A stretch of DNA of 64,000 nucleotides from Treponema socranskii subsp. paredis ATCC 35535 (GTDB lineage: Bacteria > Spirochaetota > Spirochaetia > Treponematales > Treponemataceae), in the NCBI GenBank assembly GCA_000413015.1, contig KE332515.1, positions 1,632,377 through 1,696,376 of the forward strand. The letters run 5' to 3'. Made by a program: the position numbers and the translations under genes. This document shows, piece after piece, positions 50,658 through 59,276 of the stretch (the stretch's first letter is position 1; each line of letters opens with the position of its first letter). The notes below the pieces were generated by a model that had not been told where the DNA came from, did not search any database, and saw only the letters and a list, made by a program, of their open reading frames with translations.

Positions 50658-51733
50658 CGAACATCATGGTCACCGGCGGCGCCGGTTTTATCGGCTGCAA
50701 TTTTATCCGCTTTTTGCTCGGAAGCGAAAGCGGCTTTGACGGGCGCGTCGTCAACGTCGATTGCCTCTCCTACGCGGGCAACCTCGAAAGCCTTGCCGAC
50801 ATCGAAACCGAGTACGGCTCGTCGCGCTATTTTTTTGAAAAAGCCGACATCTGCGACAGGACGGAAATCGAACGTATTTTAAAACAGTACGATATCGATA
50901 CGATCGTACACTTTGCGGCGGAAAGTCACGTCGACCGTTCCATTTTGGGGCCGGAAACGTTTATAAAAACGAACGTTATGGGAACCTTTACGCTGCTCGA
51001 CGCCACGCGCAATTTTTGGCAAAGACCGGACGGTTCGATGCGCGAAGACGTGCTCTTTCACCACATAAGCACCGACGAAGTGTACGGCTCGCTCGGTGCG
51101 ACGGGAGCTTTTTCCGAAACGACGCCCTACGATCCGCGCTCTCCGTATTCGGCGAGCAAGGCGTCGAGCGATCACATCGCGTCGGCATACAGCCACACGT
51201 ACGGTTTACCGCTTACGCTTTCGAACTGCTCGAATAATTACGGACCCTATCAGTTTCCCGAAAAACTCATCCCCCTCATGATCGCAAATATCCGTGACGG
51301 AAAGGAACTTCCGGTATACGGCGAGGGCACGAACGTGCGCGATTGGATTTACGTCGAAGATCATAACCGCGCGGTGTACCTCATTTTGCAAAAAGGCGAG
51401 GCCGGGCAAAAATACAATATCGGCGGAGAAAACGAACTGCAAAATATCGAACTGCTGCGAAAACTCATCGAGCTTACGGCGGGCGAACTGCATAAAGACG
51501 TCGCCGACGTTGAAAAGACGATCGTCCATGTAAAAGACCGCCCCGGACACGACCTCCGCTACGCGATCGACTGCACGAAAATCAAAACCGAACTCGGCTG
51601 GCAGCGCAAAGTTTCGTTCGATGAAGGACTTCACCGTACGGTGTCGTGGTATCTTTCGCATCGGGATTGGGTCGATCATATCCTTTCCGGCGAATATAAA
51701 ACGTGGATTGCGGAAAATTACGCGAAGCGGTGA
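50642..51733 (+). CDS. rfbB: dTDP-glucose 4,6-dehydratase
   Basis: 363 residues: Rossmann VTGGAGFIGCNFIRF, catalytic YSASKASSDH (YxxxK), STDEVYGSLG and NNYGPYQFPEKLIP typify RmlB. NAD-dependent conversion of dTDP-glucose. ATG lies inside the last codons of rfbC. rmlD is not found here; other routes from the same intermediate (for example other deoxyhexoses) are possible. Confidence 0.94.
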   Translation: MARKLTNIMVTGGAGFIGCNFIRFLLGSESGFDGRVVNVDCLSYAGNLESLADIETEYGSSRYFFEKADICDRTEIERILKQYDIDTIVHFAAESHVDRSILGPETFIKTNVMGTFTLLDATRNFWQRPDGSMREDVLFHHISTDEVYGSLGATGAFSETTPYDPRSPYSASKASSDHIASAYSHTYGLPLTLSNCSNNYGPYQFPEKLIPLMIANIRDGKELPVYGEGTNVRDWIYVEDHNRAVYLILQKGEAGQKYNIGGENELQNIELLRKLIELTAGELHKDVADVEKTIVHVKDRPGHDLRYAIDCTKIKTELGWQRKVSFDEGLHRTVSWYLSHRDWVDHILSGEYKTWIAENYAKR

Positions 51734-51844
51734 GAAAAAAATATAAAGCTGCTGAATAAAAAATATATTTTCGCATGTCAATAGTTTTCGCATTGTCAAT
51801 TTTATTTTTTTGCAGATAATTTTATTTTATCGTTATTAAATTTC

Positions 51845-51872
51845 TTGACAAAATGGGGGGGGGTAATATAGT
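51845..51872 (+). promoter_or_regulatory. Phase-variable promoter with G9 spacer tract
   Basis: TTGACA (51845-51850) and TATAGT (51867-51872) are separated by 16 nt that contain nine consecutive G (51855-51863). One added G would give the optimal 17-nt spacer. Slipped-strand change of the G count should alter expression of the gene at 51912. Confidence 0.75.
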
Positions 51873-51911
51873 AGAAAATATTAAAAGTATAACACAAGGA
51901 GGCTATAGGAA

Positions 51912-52559
51912 ATGAAAAAACTCTGTGCGGTTTCGGCAATGCTCTTGTTTGTGTTGCCGTTTTGTTTTGCGCAAAACTTTTTGCCGAAAGGGACGTATCG
52001 TTCTCCGTTTGAAAACGGTATGTCCGCAATAAGCAAAGGCGGAGGCATAAGAGGACAGCGTTTTCTTACGCCGATCATCGGATATGAAAATTATGTTGTT
52101 CCTGGTGAAAGTAATACAAATGCGGCGTTATTGGGCTTGGATTTTATGTACCGCAGAAATTCGGGCTTTACCGTTTGGTTCAACAACGCTCTCATTTTAG
52201 GGAATGCTATTTATACGACTCGCAAATATACATATTTTCCCTATTATTCAAGTTACTATTATCAAGATGGCGGTTTCGTATCCGGCTGGGCGGGCGAGTT
52301 CCTTTTAGGATATTCGAAAACGGCAAGGAATCACCAATTCGATTTCGGAGCGGGACTGCAAACGGCATTCGGATTCGGAGATGCACTTTTAGCCGAATTC
52401 GCCGCGTTCGCATTTCGATTCGATTATGCGTGTTTTTTCAACGGCAAAGTCGGAATAACGGCCTGCATTACGGACGGATTGGGATACGGAATGGTAGGAA
52501 ATTTGCCGGGCTTTATAAACGCTTTCAGCATAAAACTCGGACCCGTTTTTAAATTATAA
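51912..52559 (+). CDS. Putative outer-membrane beta-barrel protein
   Basis: 215 residues: signal peptide MKKLCAVSAMLLFVLPFCFA, then alternating hydrophobic/aromatic strands (FTVWFNNALILGN, GWAGEFLLGYSKT, FDFGAGLQTAFGFG) as in a small beta-barrel, ending in a phenylalanine-rich strand (AFSIKLGPVFKL). I do not recognise a family. AGGAGG before ATG. The promoter's G9 tract supports a surface-exposed, phase-variable role. Confidence 0.65.
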   Translation: MKKLCAVSAMLLFVLPFCFAQNFLPKGTYRSPFENGMSAISKGGGIRGQRFLTPIIGYENYVVPGESNTNAALLGLDFMYRRNSGFTVWFNNALILGNAIYTTRKYTYFPYYSSYYYQDGGFVSGWAGEFLLGYSKTARNHQFDFGAGLQTAFGFGDALLAEFAAFAFRFDYACFFNGKVGITACITDGLGYGMVGNLPGFINAFSIKLGPVFKL

Positions 52560-52584
52560 TCAATTTATTTTGAGGAGCATTAAT

Positions 52585-53052
52585 ATGAAAAAATTTTTCA
52601 GTCTTTTTTCGGCGGCGGCAACGATATTGATTTTGGCATCCTGTTCAAGCATTCCGCCTTCCGTAAGTGAAATAAACAGAATGCGGCACAACGAACCGGT
52701 AATGCCGGAAATTCCTTATGAAGCATATACGGCAGTCGGCCGCGTAAGCGGAGAAGGAAGCGTTTCAAACGTACGGACATCGACCGGTTTATTTGAGGGT
52801 GATACCGGAAATTACGGCAGCCTGGATAATTTCGACGCCATCTACCTTAATATCAACGAAAAAACGGTAATCGCTCCGCCGACGCCTTTCGACGCGGCGC
52901 TTGCCAATGCGGTATACAAAATGGTCGAACGCGCCGACGAACTTCAAGCCGATGCGGTTATTTTCGTACGTACAAAAACGAAGATCACCGATGACAAGGG
53001 CAAGCGAACGGTTTCCGTTCAAATAAGCGGTTTGGCGGTAAAATTAAAGTAA
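52585..53052 (+). CDS. Lipoprotein of unknown function
   Basis: 155 residues with lipoprotein signal MKKFFSLFSAAATILILASC (LASC lipobox). The mature part is mixed alpha/beta, with AVGRVSGEGSVSN and ELQADAVIFVRTKTK, faintly like the heavy-metal/YbjQ-type fold. Start ATG 52585 follows GAGGAG. It is 25 nt after the barrel gene and probably co-transcribed with it under the G9 promoter. Confidence 0.65.
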   Translation: MKKFFSLFSAAATILILASCSSIPPSVSEINRMRHNEPVMPEIPYEAYTAVGRVSGEGSVSNVRTSTGLFEGDTGNYGSLDNFDAIYLNINEKTVIAPPTPFDAALANAVYKMVERADELQADAVIFVRTKTKITDDKGKRTVSVQISGLAVKLK

Positions 53053-53130
53053 CATCGAAAGCGGGACTGTTCAACCGACTCGTTTTCGAATCGGCACGTC
53101 CCCTTCGATTCGGCACGAAAATCCGCCCAA

Positions 53131-53160
53131 AGCCGCTCGAAAGCGTTTTTTCGGCTGCTT
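53131..53160 (+). terminator. Weak terminator-like hairpin
   Basis: CGCT-CGAA-AGCG followed by TTTTTT, 80 bp after the lipoprotein gene, nested in AGCCG/CGGCT arms. Short stem; low strength. Confidence 0.35.
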
Positions 53161-53200
53161 TTTGTACCGATTTTTATTTTTGATTTATTGAATAATCACC

Positions 53201-53229
53201 TTGATTTATAGTCGGTAATCCTGTATACT
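53201..53229 (+). promoter_or_regulatory. Promoter of the 76-residue protein gene
   Basis: TTGATT (53201-53206), 17-nt spacer, TATACT (53224-53229); leader of about 28 nt. Confidence 0.65.
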
Positions 53230-53263
53230 TAACATATATATTTTACATTGGGGTAAAGAGAGT

Positions 53264-53494
53264 ATGAGTGATATTTATATCAATTATAACGGAAAATCGG
53301 GATTCAGCAGAGCGGCTGCCAAAAGCGCGCTTGCCGGTACGGCGATAAGCTATGCGGATTTTAAAGGAGTCAGCGGCGATATAAAACCGGGCAGCGATGT
53401 CGCATACGGCATCACAATGAGCGACGGAGACGTACAGGATTTTATCGCAAACTACGAAGTGGATTCGATTTTTACCGACGCAGAAAAAGGCTGA
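53264..53494 (+). CDS. Small cytosolic protein of unknown function
   Basis: 76 residues without signal peptide or helix-rich membrane segment. The sequence has a repetitive feel (DFKGVSGDIKPGSD) and an acidic C-terminus. AAGAGAG precedes the ATG. Promoter before it and terminator after it mark a monocistronic unit. Family not recognised. Confidence 0.55.
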   Translation: MSDIYINYNGKSGFSRAAAKSALAGTAISYADFKGVSGDIKPGSDVAYGITMSDGDVQDFIANYEVDSIFTDAEKG

Positions 53495-53552
53495 TTATTC
53501 TTTCGAAACGTACATCACAGACCGTTTTATTCTGCAATTGATTCGCAGTAAA

Positions 53553-53585
53553 AACTTCGTTCCGCAAGGGACGGAGTTTTTTTTT
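53553..53585 (+). terminator. Rho-independent terminator
   Basis: AACTTCGTTCC, loop GCAA, GGGACGGAGTT, then a run of about ten T. It separates the small gene from purH, which starts only 26 nt later; so purH depends on readthrough or on a promoter I could not see. Confidence 0.75.
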
Positions 53586-53610
53586 ACCGCTGTCAGGAGA
53601 ATTATTAATT

Positions 53611-54783
53611 ATGACGGAATTACTTCTTAAATACGGATGCAACCCGAATCAAAAACCTTCCCGCGTATTTATGGAAAAAGGAAAGCTGCCGTTTGCAGTT
53701 TTAAACGGAATGCCGGGCTATATCAATCTTCTCGACGCGCTGAACGGATGGCAGCTTGTTAAAGAGCTGCGTGCCGTAAGCGGCATAAGCGCAGCAGCTT
53801 CGTTTAAGCACGTATCGCCCGCGGGAGCCGCCGTCGGTTTGCCGCTTTCCGATACGCTCAAGCGCATATATTTTACGGGAGATGTCGAACTTTCGCCGCT
53901 CGCTTCCGCCTATGCCCGTGCACGCGGCGCCGACCGTATGTCGTCGTTCGGCGATTTTATCGCACTGTCCGATCCTTGCGACGAAGCGACGGCTCGCCTC
54001 ATCGCAAAAGAAGTGTCCGACGGCGTTATCGCGCCCGGCTACGACGGCACCGCACTCGATATTTTAAAATCAAAAAAAAAAGGCGCATACGTCGTACTTC
54101 AAATAGACGGCTCATACGTTCCCGAAGAAATCGAACGGAAACAAGTGTTCGGCATTACGTTCGAACAGGGACGAAACAATGCAGTCATCGACTCGTCGTG
54201 TTTGAAAAATATCGTAACGAAAAACAAAACGCTTTCCGATACCGACAGATTAAATTTATTAATTTCGCTCATCGTGCTGAAGTACACGCAGTCGAACAGC
54301 GTCGCCTTTGTCAAAGACGGACAGGCGATCGGAGTCGGTGCGGGACAGCAGTCGAGAGTTCACTGCACGCGTCTCGCTGCAAGCAAAGCGGATACATGGT
54401 GGCTCCGCCGGTCGCCCCAAGCACTCGCCCTTGAATTCCGCGATGATATAAAGAGAGCCGAACGCGACAATGCGATCGACGTATACGTCGGAAACGAATC
54501 CTGCGACATACTCGCGGACGGTGCGTGGCAAAAAGTATTCAAAACGAAGCCGCCCGTTTTTACGGAAGAAGAAAAGCGCGCATGGATTTCGAAAAATACC
54601 GGCGTCGCCGTCGGAAGCGATGCGTTTTTTCCGTTCGGCGACAACATCGAGCGTGCACATAAAAGCGGAGCTTCCGTCGTTGCCGAACCCGGCGGTTCGA
54701 TCCGCGACGATGACGTCATACGCACATGCGACGCATACGGTATGGTTATGGCCTTTACCGGTATGCGCCTTTTTCACCACTGA
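53611..54783 (+). CDS. purH: AICAR formyltransferase (PurH C-terminal domain only)
   Basis: 390 residues with the formyltransferase half of PurH: LKYGCNPNQKPSRVF, SFKHVSPAGAAVGLPL (with the catalytic Lys-His), LKYTQSNSVAFVKDGQAIGVGAGQQSR and AEPGGSIRDDDVI. It lacks the N-terminal IMP cyclohydrolase (MGS-like) domain of the standard ~520-residue bifunctional enzyme, so cyclohydrolase must be elsewhere. AGGAG precedes ATG. Confidence 0.88.
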   Translation: MTELLLKYGCNPNQKPSRVFMEKGKLPFAVLNGMPGYINLLDALNGWQLVKELRAVSGISAAASFKHVSPAGAAVGLPLSDTLKRIYFTGDVELSPLASAYARARGADRMSSFGDFIALSDPCDEATARLIAKEVSDGVIAPGYDGTALDILKSKKKGAYVVLQIDGSYVPEEIERKQVFGITFEQGRNNAVIDSSCLKNIVTKNKTLSDTDRLNLLISLIVLKYTQSNSVAFVKDGQAIGVGAGQQSRVHCTRLAASKADTWWLRRSPQALALEFRDDIKRAERDNAIDVYVGNESCDILADGAWQKVFKTKPPVFTEEEKRAWISKNTGVAVGSDAFFPFGDNIERAHKSGASVVAEPGGSIRDDDVIRTCDAYGMVMAFTGMRLFHH

Positions 54784-54880
54784 GCGATGTGCCGCGTGCA
54801 ATGCACCTTTTTTTCCGATTGAGCGCGCGCGGCATTTTGCGGATCATGCAGGGTGAGTGCTTTTTCAAGGCGTCGCACTT

Positions 54881-55558
54881 TCAGCGCTTCGCACCCCATT
54901 GAGCGTAGTAGTCATCGAGCGATTTTTTGATGTCGTCGGTGATGATCGTTTTATCACCGTGCGTGTAAAGCGCGTCGATAACGTCGTCCATCGAAACGAT
55001 CGCGCGGGCGGGAAAACCGTAGGATGCACTTATTTCGTCGAGCGCGCTTTTGTCCGTCGTAAGACCCTTTTCCATTCTGTTTATCGACACGACCAAACCG
55101 ATGATTTTCGCTTTTTCGCTCTGCGCTTTGATGATCGGATACGTTTCTTCGATCGATTTGCCGCTCGTCGTTACGTCTTCGATTATTAAAACTCTGTCGC
55201 CGTCTGAAATTTTTCCGCCGAGCAAAATGCCCGCTTCTCCATGGTCTTTCGCTTCTTTACGGTTCGACGAATAGCGTACTGCTTTGCCGTACAATTCGTC
55301 ATAAGCTATCGCCGTTGCGACGCCGAGCGGGATACCCTTGTACGCAGGTCCGAAAAGCACATCGAAATCGTCGCCGAAATTGTCATGAATCGCCTTTGCA
55401 TAAAATTTGCCGAGCTGTAAAAGCTGAGAGCCCGTCACGTATGCGCCCGCGTTGATAAAAAACGGTGAATGCCGCCCGCTTTTGAGCGTAAACGATCCGA
55501 ACGCGAGTGCGCCGCACGAAACCATAAAATCGATAAACTCTTTTTGATAATCGGTCAT
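54881..55558 (-). CDS. pyrE: Orotate phosphoribosyltransferase
   Basis: 225 residues. The PRPP loop VLIIEDVTTSGKSIEETYP, GPAYKGIPLGVATAIAYDEL and LKSGRHSPFFINAG are diagnostic of PyrE: joins orotate to PRPP in pyrimidine synthesis. ATG 55558 overlaps the stop codon of the Rpn-family gene (ATGA), so its translation is linked to that gene. Confidence 0.93.
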   Translation of the reverse strand: MTDYQKEFIDFMVSCGALAFGSFTLKSGRHSPFFINAGAYVTGSQLLQLGKFYAKAIHDNFGDDFDVLFGPAYKGIPLGVATAIAYDELYGKAVRYSSNRKEAKDHGEAGILLGGKISDGDRVLIIEDVTTSGKSIEETYPIIKAQSEKAKIIGLVVSINRMEKGLTTDKSALDEISASYGFPARAIVSMDDVIDALYTHGDKTIITDDIKKSLDDYYAQWGAKR

Positions 55559-56373
55559 AGCGATTCCGACTTCGGCTGCAGTTTTTCCACTTCTTTTTGT
55601 GCGAGTCCGGTTGCCTTTGCGATATTTTCAATCGACAACCCCATATCAATTAAGTTCTTTGCCGTTTCGAGCCTCGCTTGATATGAGCCTTCGGAGATAC
55701 CTTCTTGTTTGCCTTCAAGAATTCCTACACGCCGAGCGTCCGCTTCAAATGCACTCATTATCATATATTCGCGCCTCCTTTTGTCGTTTTGTTTTACCTC
55801 GTTTACTTTGTTTTCAAGTTCGATAATAAAATCACTGTTACTTTTCTTCCCATTCATATACTCTAAAAACGCTCGAAGTTCCGGTTTCTGCGTTTTTGCT
55901 GCTGCCCTGCTGTTAAGTATAACCTTTGTTATCCCGTCGGGCAACAGTATTTTATCGTTTTCTGTACAGGTTGTTTTAAACGTATAGACGGGAAGCCCCG
56001 CGTTCACGTAATCGAACGTACAAAAGAAGATGATAAAGGTATCGGGCAGGTTATCGTAATCCCAACCTTTATTCAGCGTACCTACGTCGATCGCCGATTG
56101 GTAATAGCGTAATCGTTTTGCTAAGTTCTTTTGATCGGTCGTTTGCATTTCGATGTCATATAATTTTCCTCTTTCATCTCCCGCCCAAATATCGAGCCGT
56201 ATACCTTTACTCGATCCCCGTTCAAAAGTCGTTTGATAAGACACTTCCGTTATGGTACCGACGGAATCCTCAAGGACAAAGTTCAGCAGTTTTTTGCACA
56301 GAACGGCGTCTTGCATGACGGCGCAAAACATATAATCGTCGGCGATGGTTAATGCATCAAAACTTTTTCGCAT
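55555..56373 (-). CDS. Rpn-family PD-(D/E)XK nuclease/transposase-like protein
   Basis: 272 residues: the PD-(D/E)XK-type fold GIRLDIWAGDERGKLYDIEMQTTDQKNLAKRLRYYQS has the D...E.Q catalytic pattern of Rpn (RpnA-like, formerly DUF4351/transposase_31) proteins; the C-terminus (GIKEGISEGSYQ-like repeats and GLSIENIAKATGLAQ) is typical. Rpn proteins are DNA endonucleases linked to recombination. Many such copies occur in Treponema. ATG 56373 is favoured over 56388. Coupled to pyrE. Confidence 0.8.
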   Translation of the reverse strand: MRKSFDALTIADDYMFCAVMQDAVLCKKLLNFVLEDSVGTITEVSYQTTFERGSSKGIRLDIWAGDERGKLYDIEMQTTDQKNLAKRLRYYQSAIDVGTLNKGWDYDNLPDTFIIFFCTFDYVNAGLPVYTFKTTCTENDKILLPDGITKVILNSRAAAKTQKPELRAFLEYMNGKKSNSDFIIELENKVNEVKQNDKRRREYMIMSAFEADARRVGILEGKQEGISEGSYQARLETAKNLIDMGLSIENIAKATGLAQKEVEKLQPKSESL

Positions 56374-56554
56374 AAAATACCCCCGCATATATAATCGTAA
56401 AAAAGTTTGACTTTCGGAGTTTTTCGAGATGCCCTAATATGCGGTATGTCGGATTTACAGTGCGGTCGGCGGGTTTTGTACACTGCCGCAGATGCATGCA
56501 TTGCATTGACAATAAGTTTTTATTGTGTTTTTCTCTGCGACTAGGAGGAAAACA

Positions 56555-57568
56555 ATGTATCACGGACGGTTTAAAAACAGCCATTACGAAGCGGGCTATC
56601 GGTACGGCGATCTCTTGTACAAACACGGAAAAGCGATTCGTGAAAACGATACGTTTATCGTAACGCGGGAACGGAAAGAATTCGCCGATGCGTGCCTTCC
56701 CATATATAAAAAATATTATCCCGAAGTGCTGGATGAAATCAAAGGGCTTGCTGACGGGCAGCGCAGTCCGCACGAAGATTTTTATACGTTTTTGCTGAGT
56801 ATGTACTGCTTTGAATTTTCCAATCGGTGCACGTGTTTTGCCTTTAAGGATGACGAACATATCGTATTTGCGCGGAACAGCGATTTCCTTGTAAAACTGG
56901 AAAAGCTGTATATGAACTGTCTGTATGCGCTCGACGGTACGTATGCGTTTAACGGAAACACGACCGCGTTTATCGAAATGGAAGACGGGATCAACGAATA
57001 CGGTTTAGCTGCGGGTCTGACTTTTGTATATCCCGTCATAAAAAATGCGGGATTGAATTCGGGTATACTGGTACGCTATATACTCGAAAAATGCAAAACG
57101 ACGGAAGAAGCGATCGCATGCATACGGGCTTTACCGATCGCATCTCAGCAGACGATTTCCGTCATCGATAATACCGGAGCGATGGCAGTCATCGAATGCA
57201 ATTGCCGCCGAATCGAAATCATTCGGCCGACTGCCGGCGATAATTTTATTGTAGCAACGAACGGTTTTCATTCCGGAAAAATGAAACTGTACGAAAAGCA
57301 CGGTATCGACGATTGGAGATCGGATGAGCGCTATGAAGTTGCCCGTACGGCGCTGAAAGAAAACCGGCGCTGTTTTTCAATCGAATTGGCGAAATCGATT
57401 TTAAAAGGACGCTTCGGATTTATGTGCCGGTACGACAGGAAAACAGGAGCCGATACCGTTTGGTCGGTAGTATACGACGTCAAACACAAAAAGATATATC
57501 GTGCGGAAGGGAATCCCGGCAGAAAGCGATTCAAAGAAGATGCACGATTTGGATTTATTAATTATTAA
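56555..57568 (+). CDS. C45-like acyl-transferase/peptidase (IAT family)
   Basis: 337 residues of the Ntn-hydrolase C45 family: N-terminal helix GLADGQRSPHEDFYT, nucleophile region NRCTCFAFKDDEHIVFARNSDF (self-processing at the Cys), and EYGLAAGLTFVYPV and AMAVIECNCRRIEII. Family members deacylate or transfer acyl groups (isopenicillin N acyltransferase-like). No signal peptide. AGGAGG before ATG. Stop codon is supplied by a TTAATTATTAATT motif. Confidence 0.78.
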   Translation: MYHGRFKNSHYEAGYRYGDLLYKHGKAIRENDTFIVTRERKEFADACLPIYKKYYPEVLDEIKGLADGQRSPHEDFYTFLLSMYCFEFSNRCTCFAFKDDEHIVFARNSDFLVKLEKLYMNCLYALDGTYAFNGNTTAFIEMEDGINEYGLAAGLTFVYPVIKNAGLNSGILVRYILEKCKTTEEAIACIRALPIASQQTISVIDNTGAMAVIECNCRRIEIIRPTAGDNFIVATNGFHSGKMKLYEKHGIDDWRSDERYEVARTALKENRRCFSIELAKSILKGRFGFMCRYDRKTGADTVWSVVYDVKHKKIYRAEGNPGRKRFKEDARFGFINY

Positions 57569-57660
57569 TTGCACCGCACAACTTCAATTTATTAACCAAA
57601 TCGACAACCGCGGTTTATTAATCACTCTGCACGATTGCGATTTATTAATTACACCGCGCT
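57553..57660. repeat. Four imperfect direct repeats of TTTATTAAT type
   Basis: Words TTTATTAATTA, TTTATTAACCA, TTTATTAATCA, TTTATTAATTA spaced about 30 bp, each followed by a CACCGC/CGCGG-like GC patch. Lies between two convergent genes (C45 hydrolase and holA). May be a terminator-like or recombination-prone zone. Confidence 0.5.
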
Positions 57661-58662
57661 TTCATACGCGGCACAGGACGCGCCTTTTTTGACGACCGTT
57701 TCGTAGATGACGCGCTGCAAAAGAACGTCTTCGAAAAGCGCACCGCTCGAGCGGATTTCCATGTCGGCGCTTGCGATGCCGGCAAGGATCGCCGCGGTCT
57801 GTCCCGCCGTCCAAATCGAAGAAGCGCGGCTGTACTGCGCTTTCGCTTTTTTGCTCGAAAAGCCGTGCGTCTTTAACGTAAAATCGTCGCTTTGCCCCGA
57901 CGATGCGAGCGCGTGCCACAGCGCAAGTCGGCGGAAACATGAAGCGAGCCCCGCGAGTATCATCACCGGAGAAGAATCTTTTGAAAGACGGATTTTTTGC
58001 AGTACGTCGAGAGAAAGTTCGAGCCTTCGCGATGCGCTTTCACTCGAAGCCATCGCCGCAAAGAGCGTAAAGGCGCTTTCGGCTCTGTTGTGCGAAAGCA
58101 CCGCTTCGACATCTTGAGGCGTGATTTCGTGCGATTTCGGAAAGAGTAAAAAAAATCGCGAACATTCGGAACGGAGCGCCTGCGTATTGTTTTCGATCAT
58201 GTCGAGAATATCTTCGGCGGCTTCTTCGCCGATGCGGTATCCGTTTTTTCGGAAAAAGTTTATGAGCCACGGTACTTTCCGGTCTTCGAACATTTCCCAA
58301 AATATTTTTTTATGCGCGGAAGGAACAAGTTTTTCGAGCTTTGCGTCGACGGCTATTTCATCCGATACGAGGATAAGCGCGCTCGTCCCTTCCCCTGCCG
58401 TCTTTGCCCATGCGGATATCGCGCCGACGTCTTCCTTTTTTTTAATCGATTCCGCGGAACGCACGACGACGCACGATGCGTTTGTAAAGAGAGAGCCGCT
58501 TTGCAAAATAGTCAATATTTCCGAAACGGGCGTTTCGTTCGCATAAAAAAGATATTCGTCGAGTTCTCCGTGCGCTTTCCGCATTGCCTCTTTTACGGCG
58601 GAAACAGCGTCGTTCCGTTCGCCGAATTCGGGTCCGGTGTAAAGGTAGATCGGTGTATCCAT
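57649..58662 (-). CDS. holA: DNA polymerase III delta subunit
   Basis: 337 residues; clamp-loader delta: IYLYTGPEFGERNDAVSAVK, Walker-like N-terminal AAA+ fold without active motif, SCFRRLALWHALASSG and SSKKAKAQYSRAS in the C-terminal helical domain. Opens the beta clamp. Last gene after lexA (1 nt gap). Weak ribosome site, translation likely coupled. Confidence 0.82.
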   Translation of the reverse strand: MDTPIYLYTGPEFGERNDAVSAVKEAMRKAHGELDEYLFYANETPVSEILTILQSGSLFTNASCVVVRSAESIKKKEDVGAISAWAKTAGEGTSALILVSDEIAVDAKLEKLVPSAHKKIFWEMFEDRKVPWLINFFRKNGYRIGEEAAEDILDMIENNTQALRSECSRFFLLFPKSHEITPQDVEAVLSHNRAESAFTLFAAMASSESASRRLELSLDVLQKIRLSKDSSPVMILAGLASCFRRLALWHALASSGQSDDFTLKTHGFSSKKAKAQYSRASSIWTAGQTAAILAGIASADMEIRSSGALFEDVLLQRVIYETVVKKGASCAAYESAV

Positions 58663-58663
58663 A

Positions 58664-59275
58664 TCAATAAGTGCGGACGATATTCGACAAAATGCCGACG
58701 ACGCGGACGTCCTGACTGTAGATCGCTTTGAATGCGGGATTTTCCGGCTGCAATCGGATGCGGTTTTTTTCTTTGTAATACCGTTTTAAAGTGATCGCTT
58801 CATCGATGACGGCGACGACGATTTGTCCGTTTTCCGCAACCGACGTCTGCTCGACGACCGCCAAATCGCCTTCGAGGATGCCCGCGTCGATCATGCTCTG
58901 CCCGCGCACGCGAAGCGCAAAATAACGCTTTCCCGGATGCACAAAGGGTTCGGTCAAATTGACGTAGCCGTCAAGATTTTCCGCTGCGAAAAGCGGCTTA
59001 CCCGCGGCAACGGTTCCGAGGAGCGGCACTTTGTCGATGTAGGGACGCGAACCTTTGGGCTCGCCGTCGGTAAGTACGCGAATCGATCGCGAACGTTTTT
59101 GGCACAGCGATAAAAATCCCTTGCGCTGCAACGCGGCTATATGATCCTGCACTGCCCGAAGCGATATGCCGAAGTTATCGCTTATTTCCCGCACGGTAGG
59201 CGGATACGCATTTTCTTCGGCAAAATCGGATATAAACGCCAAAACCTGTCTTTGTCTGTCGGTGATTTCCTTCAT
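58664..59275 (-). CDS. lexA: LexA SOS repressor
   Basis: 203 residues: winged helix-turn-helix (residues 6-62; YPPTVREISDNFGISLRAVQDHIAAL), autocleavage site Ala91-Gly92 (TVAAGKP), catalytic Ser127 (GQSM) and Lys164. Represses DNA-damage genes until RecA triggers cleavage. T. pallidum lacks lexA, so its presence marks a larger-genome relative. ATG 59275 follows the HPr stop by 1 nt. Confidence 0.93.
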   Translation of the reverse strand: MKEITDRQRQVLAFISDFAEENAYPPTVREISDNFGISLRAVQDHIAALQRKGFLSLCQKRSRSIRVLTDGEPKGSRPYIDKVPLLGTVAAGKPLFAAENLDGYVNLTEPFVHPGKRYFALRVRGQSMIDAGILEGDLAVVEQTSVAENGQIVVAVIDEAITLKRYYKEKNRIRLQPENPAFKAIYSQDVRVVGILSNIVRTY

Positions 59276-59276
59276 G

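Noticed and set aside
57553-57660. Short repeat array considered as CRISPR
   Set aside because: Repeat unit is only about 9-11 bp and imperfect, spacers are not distinct and no cas genes are near.
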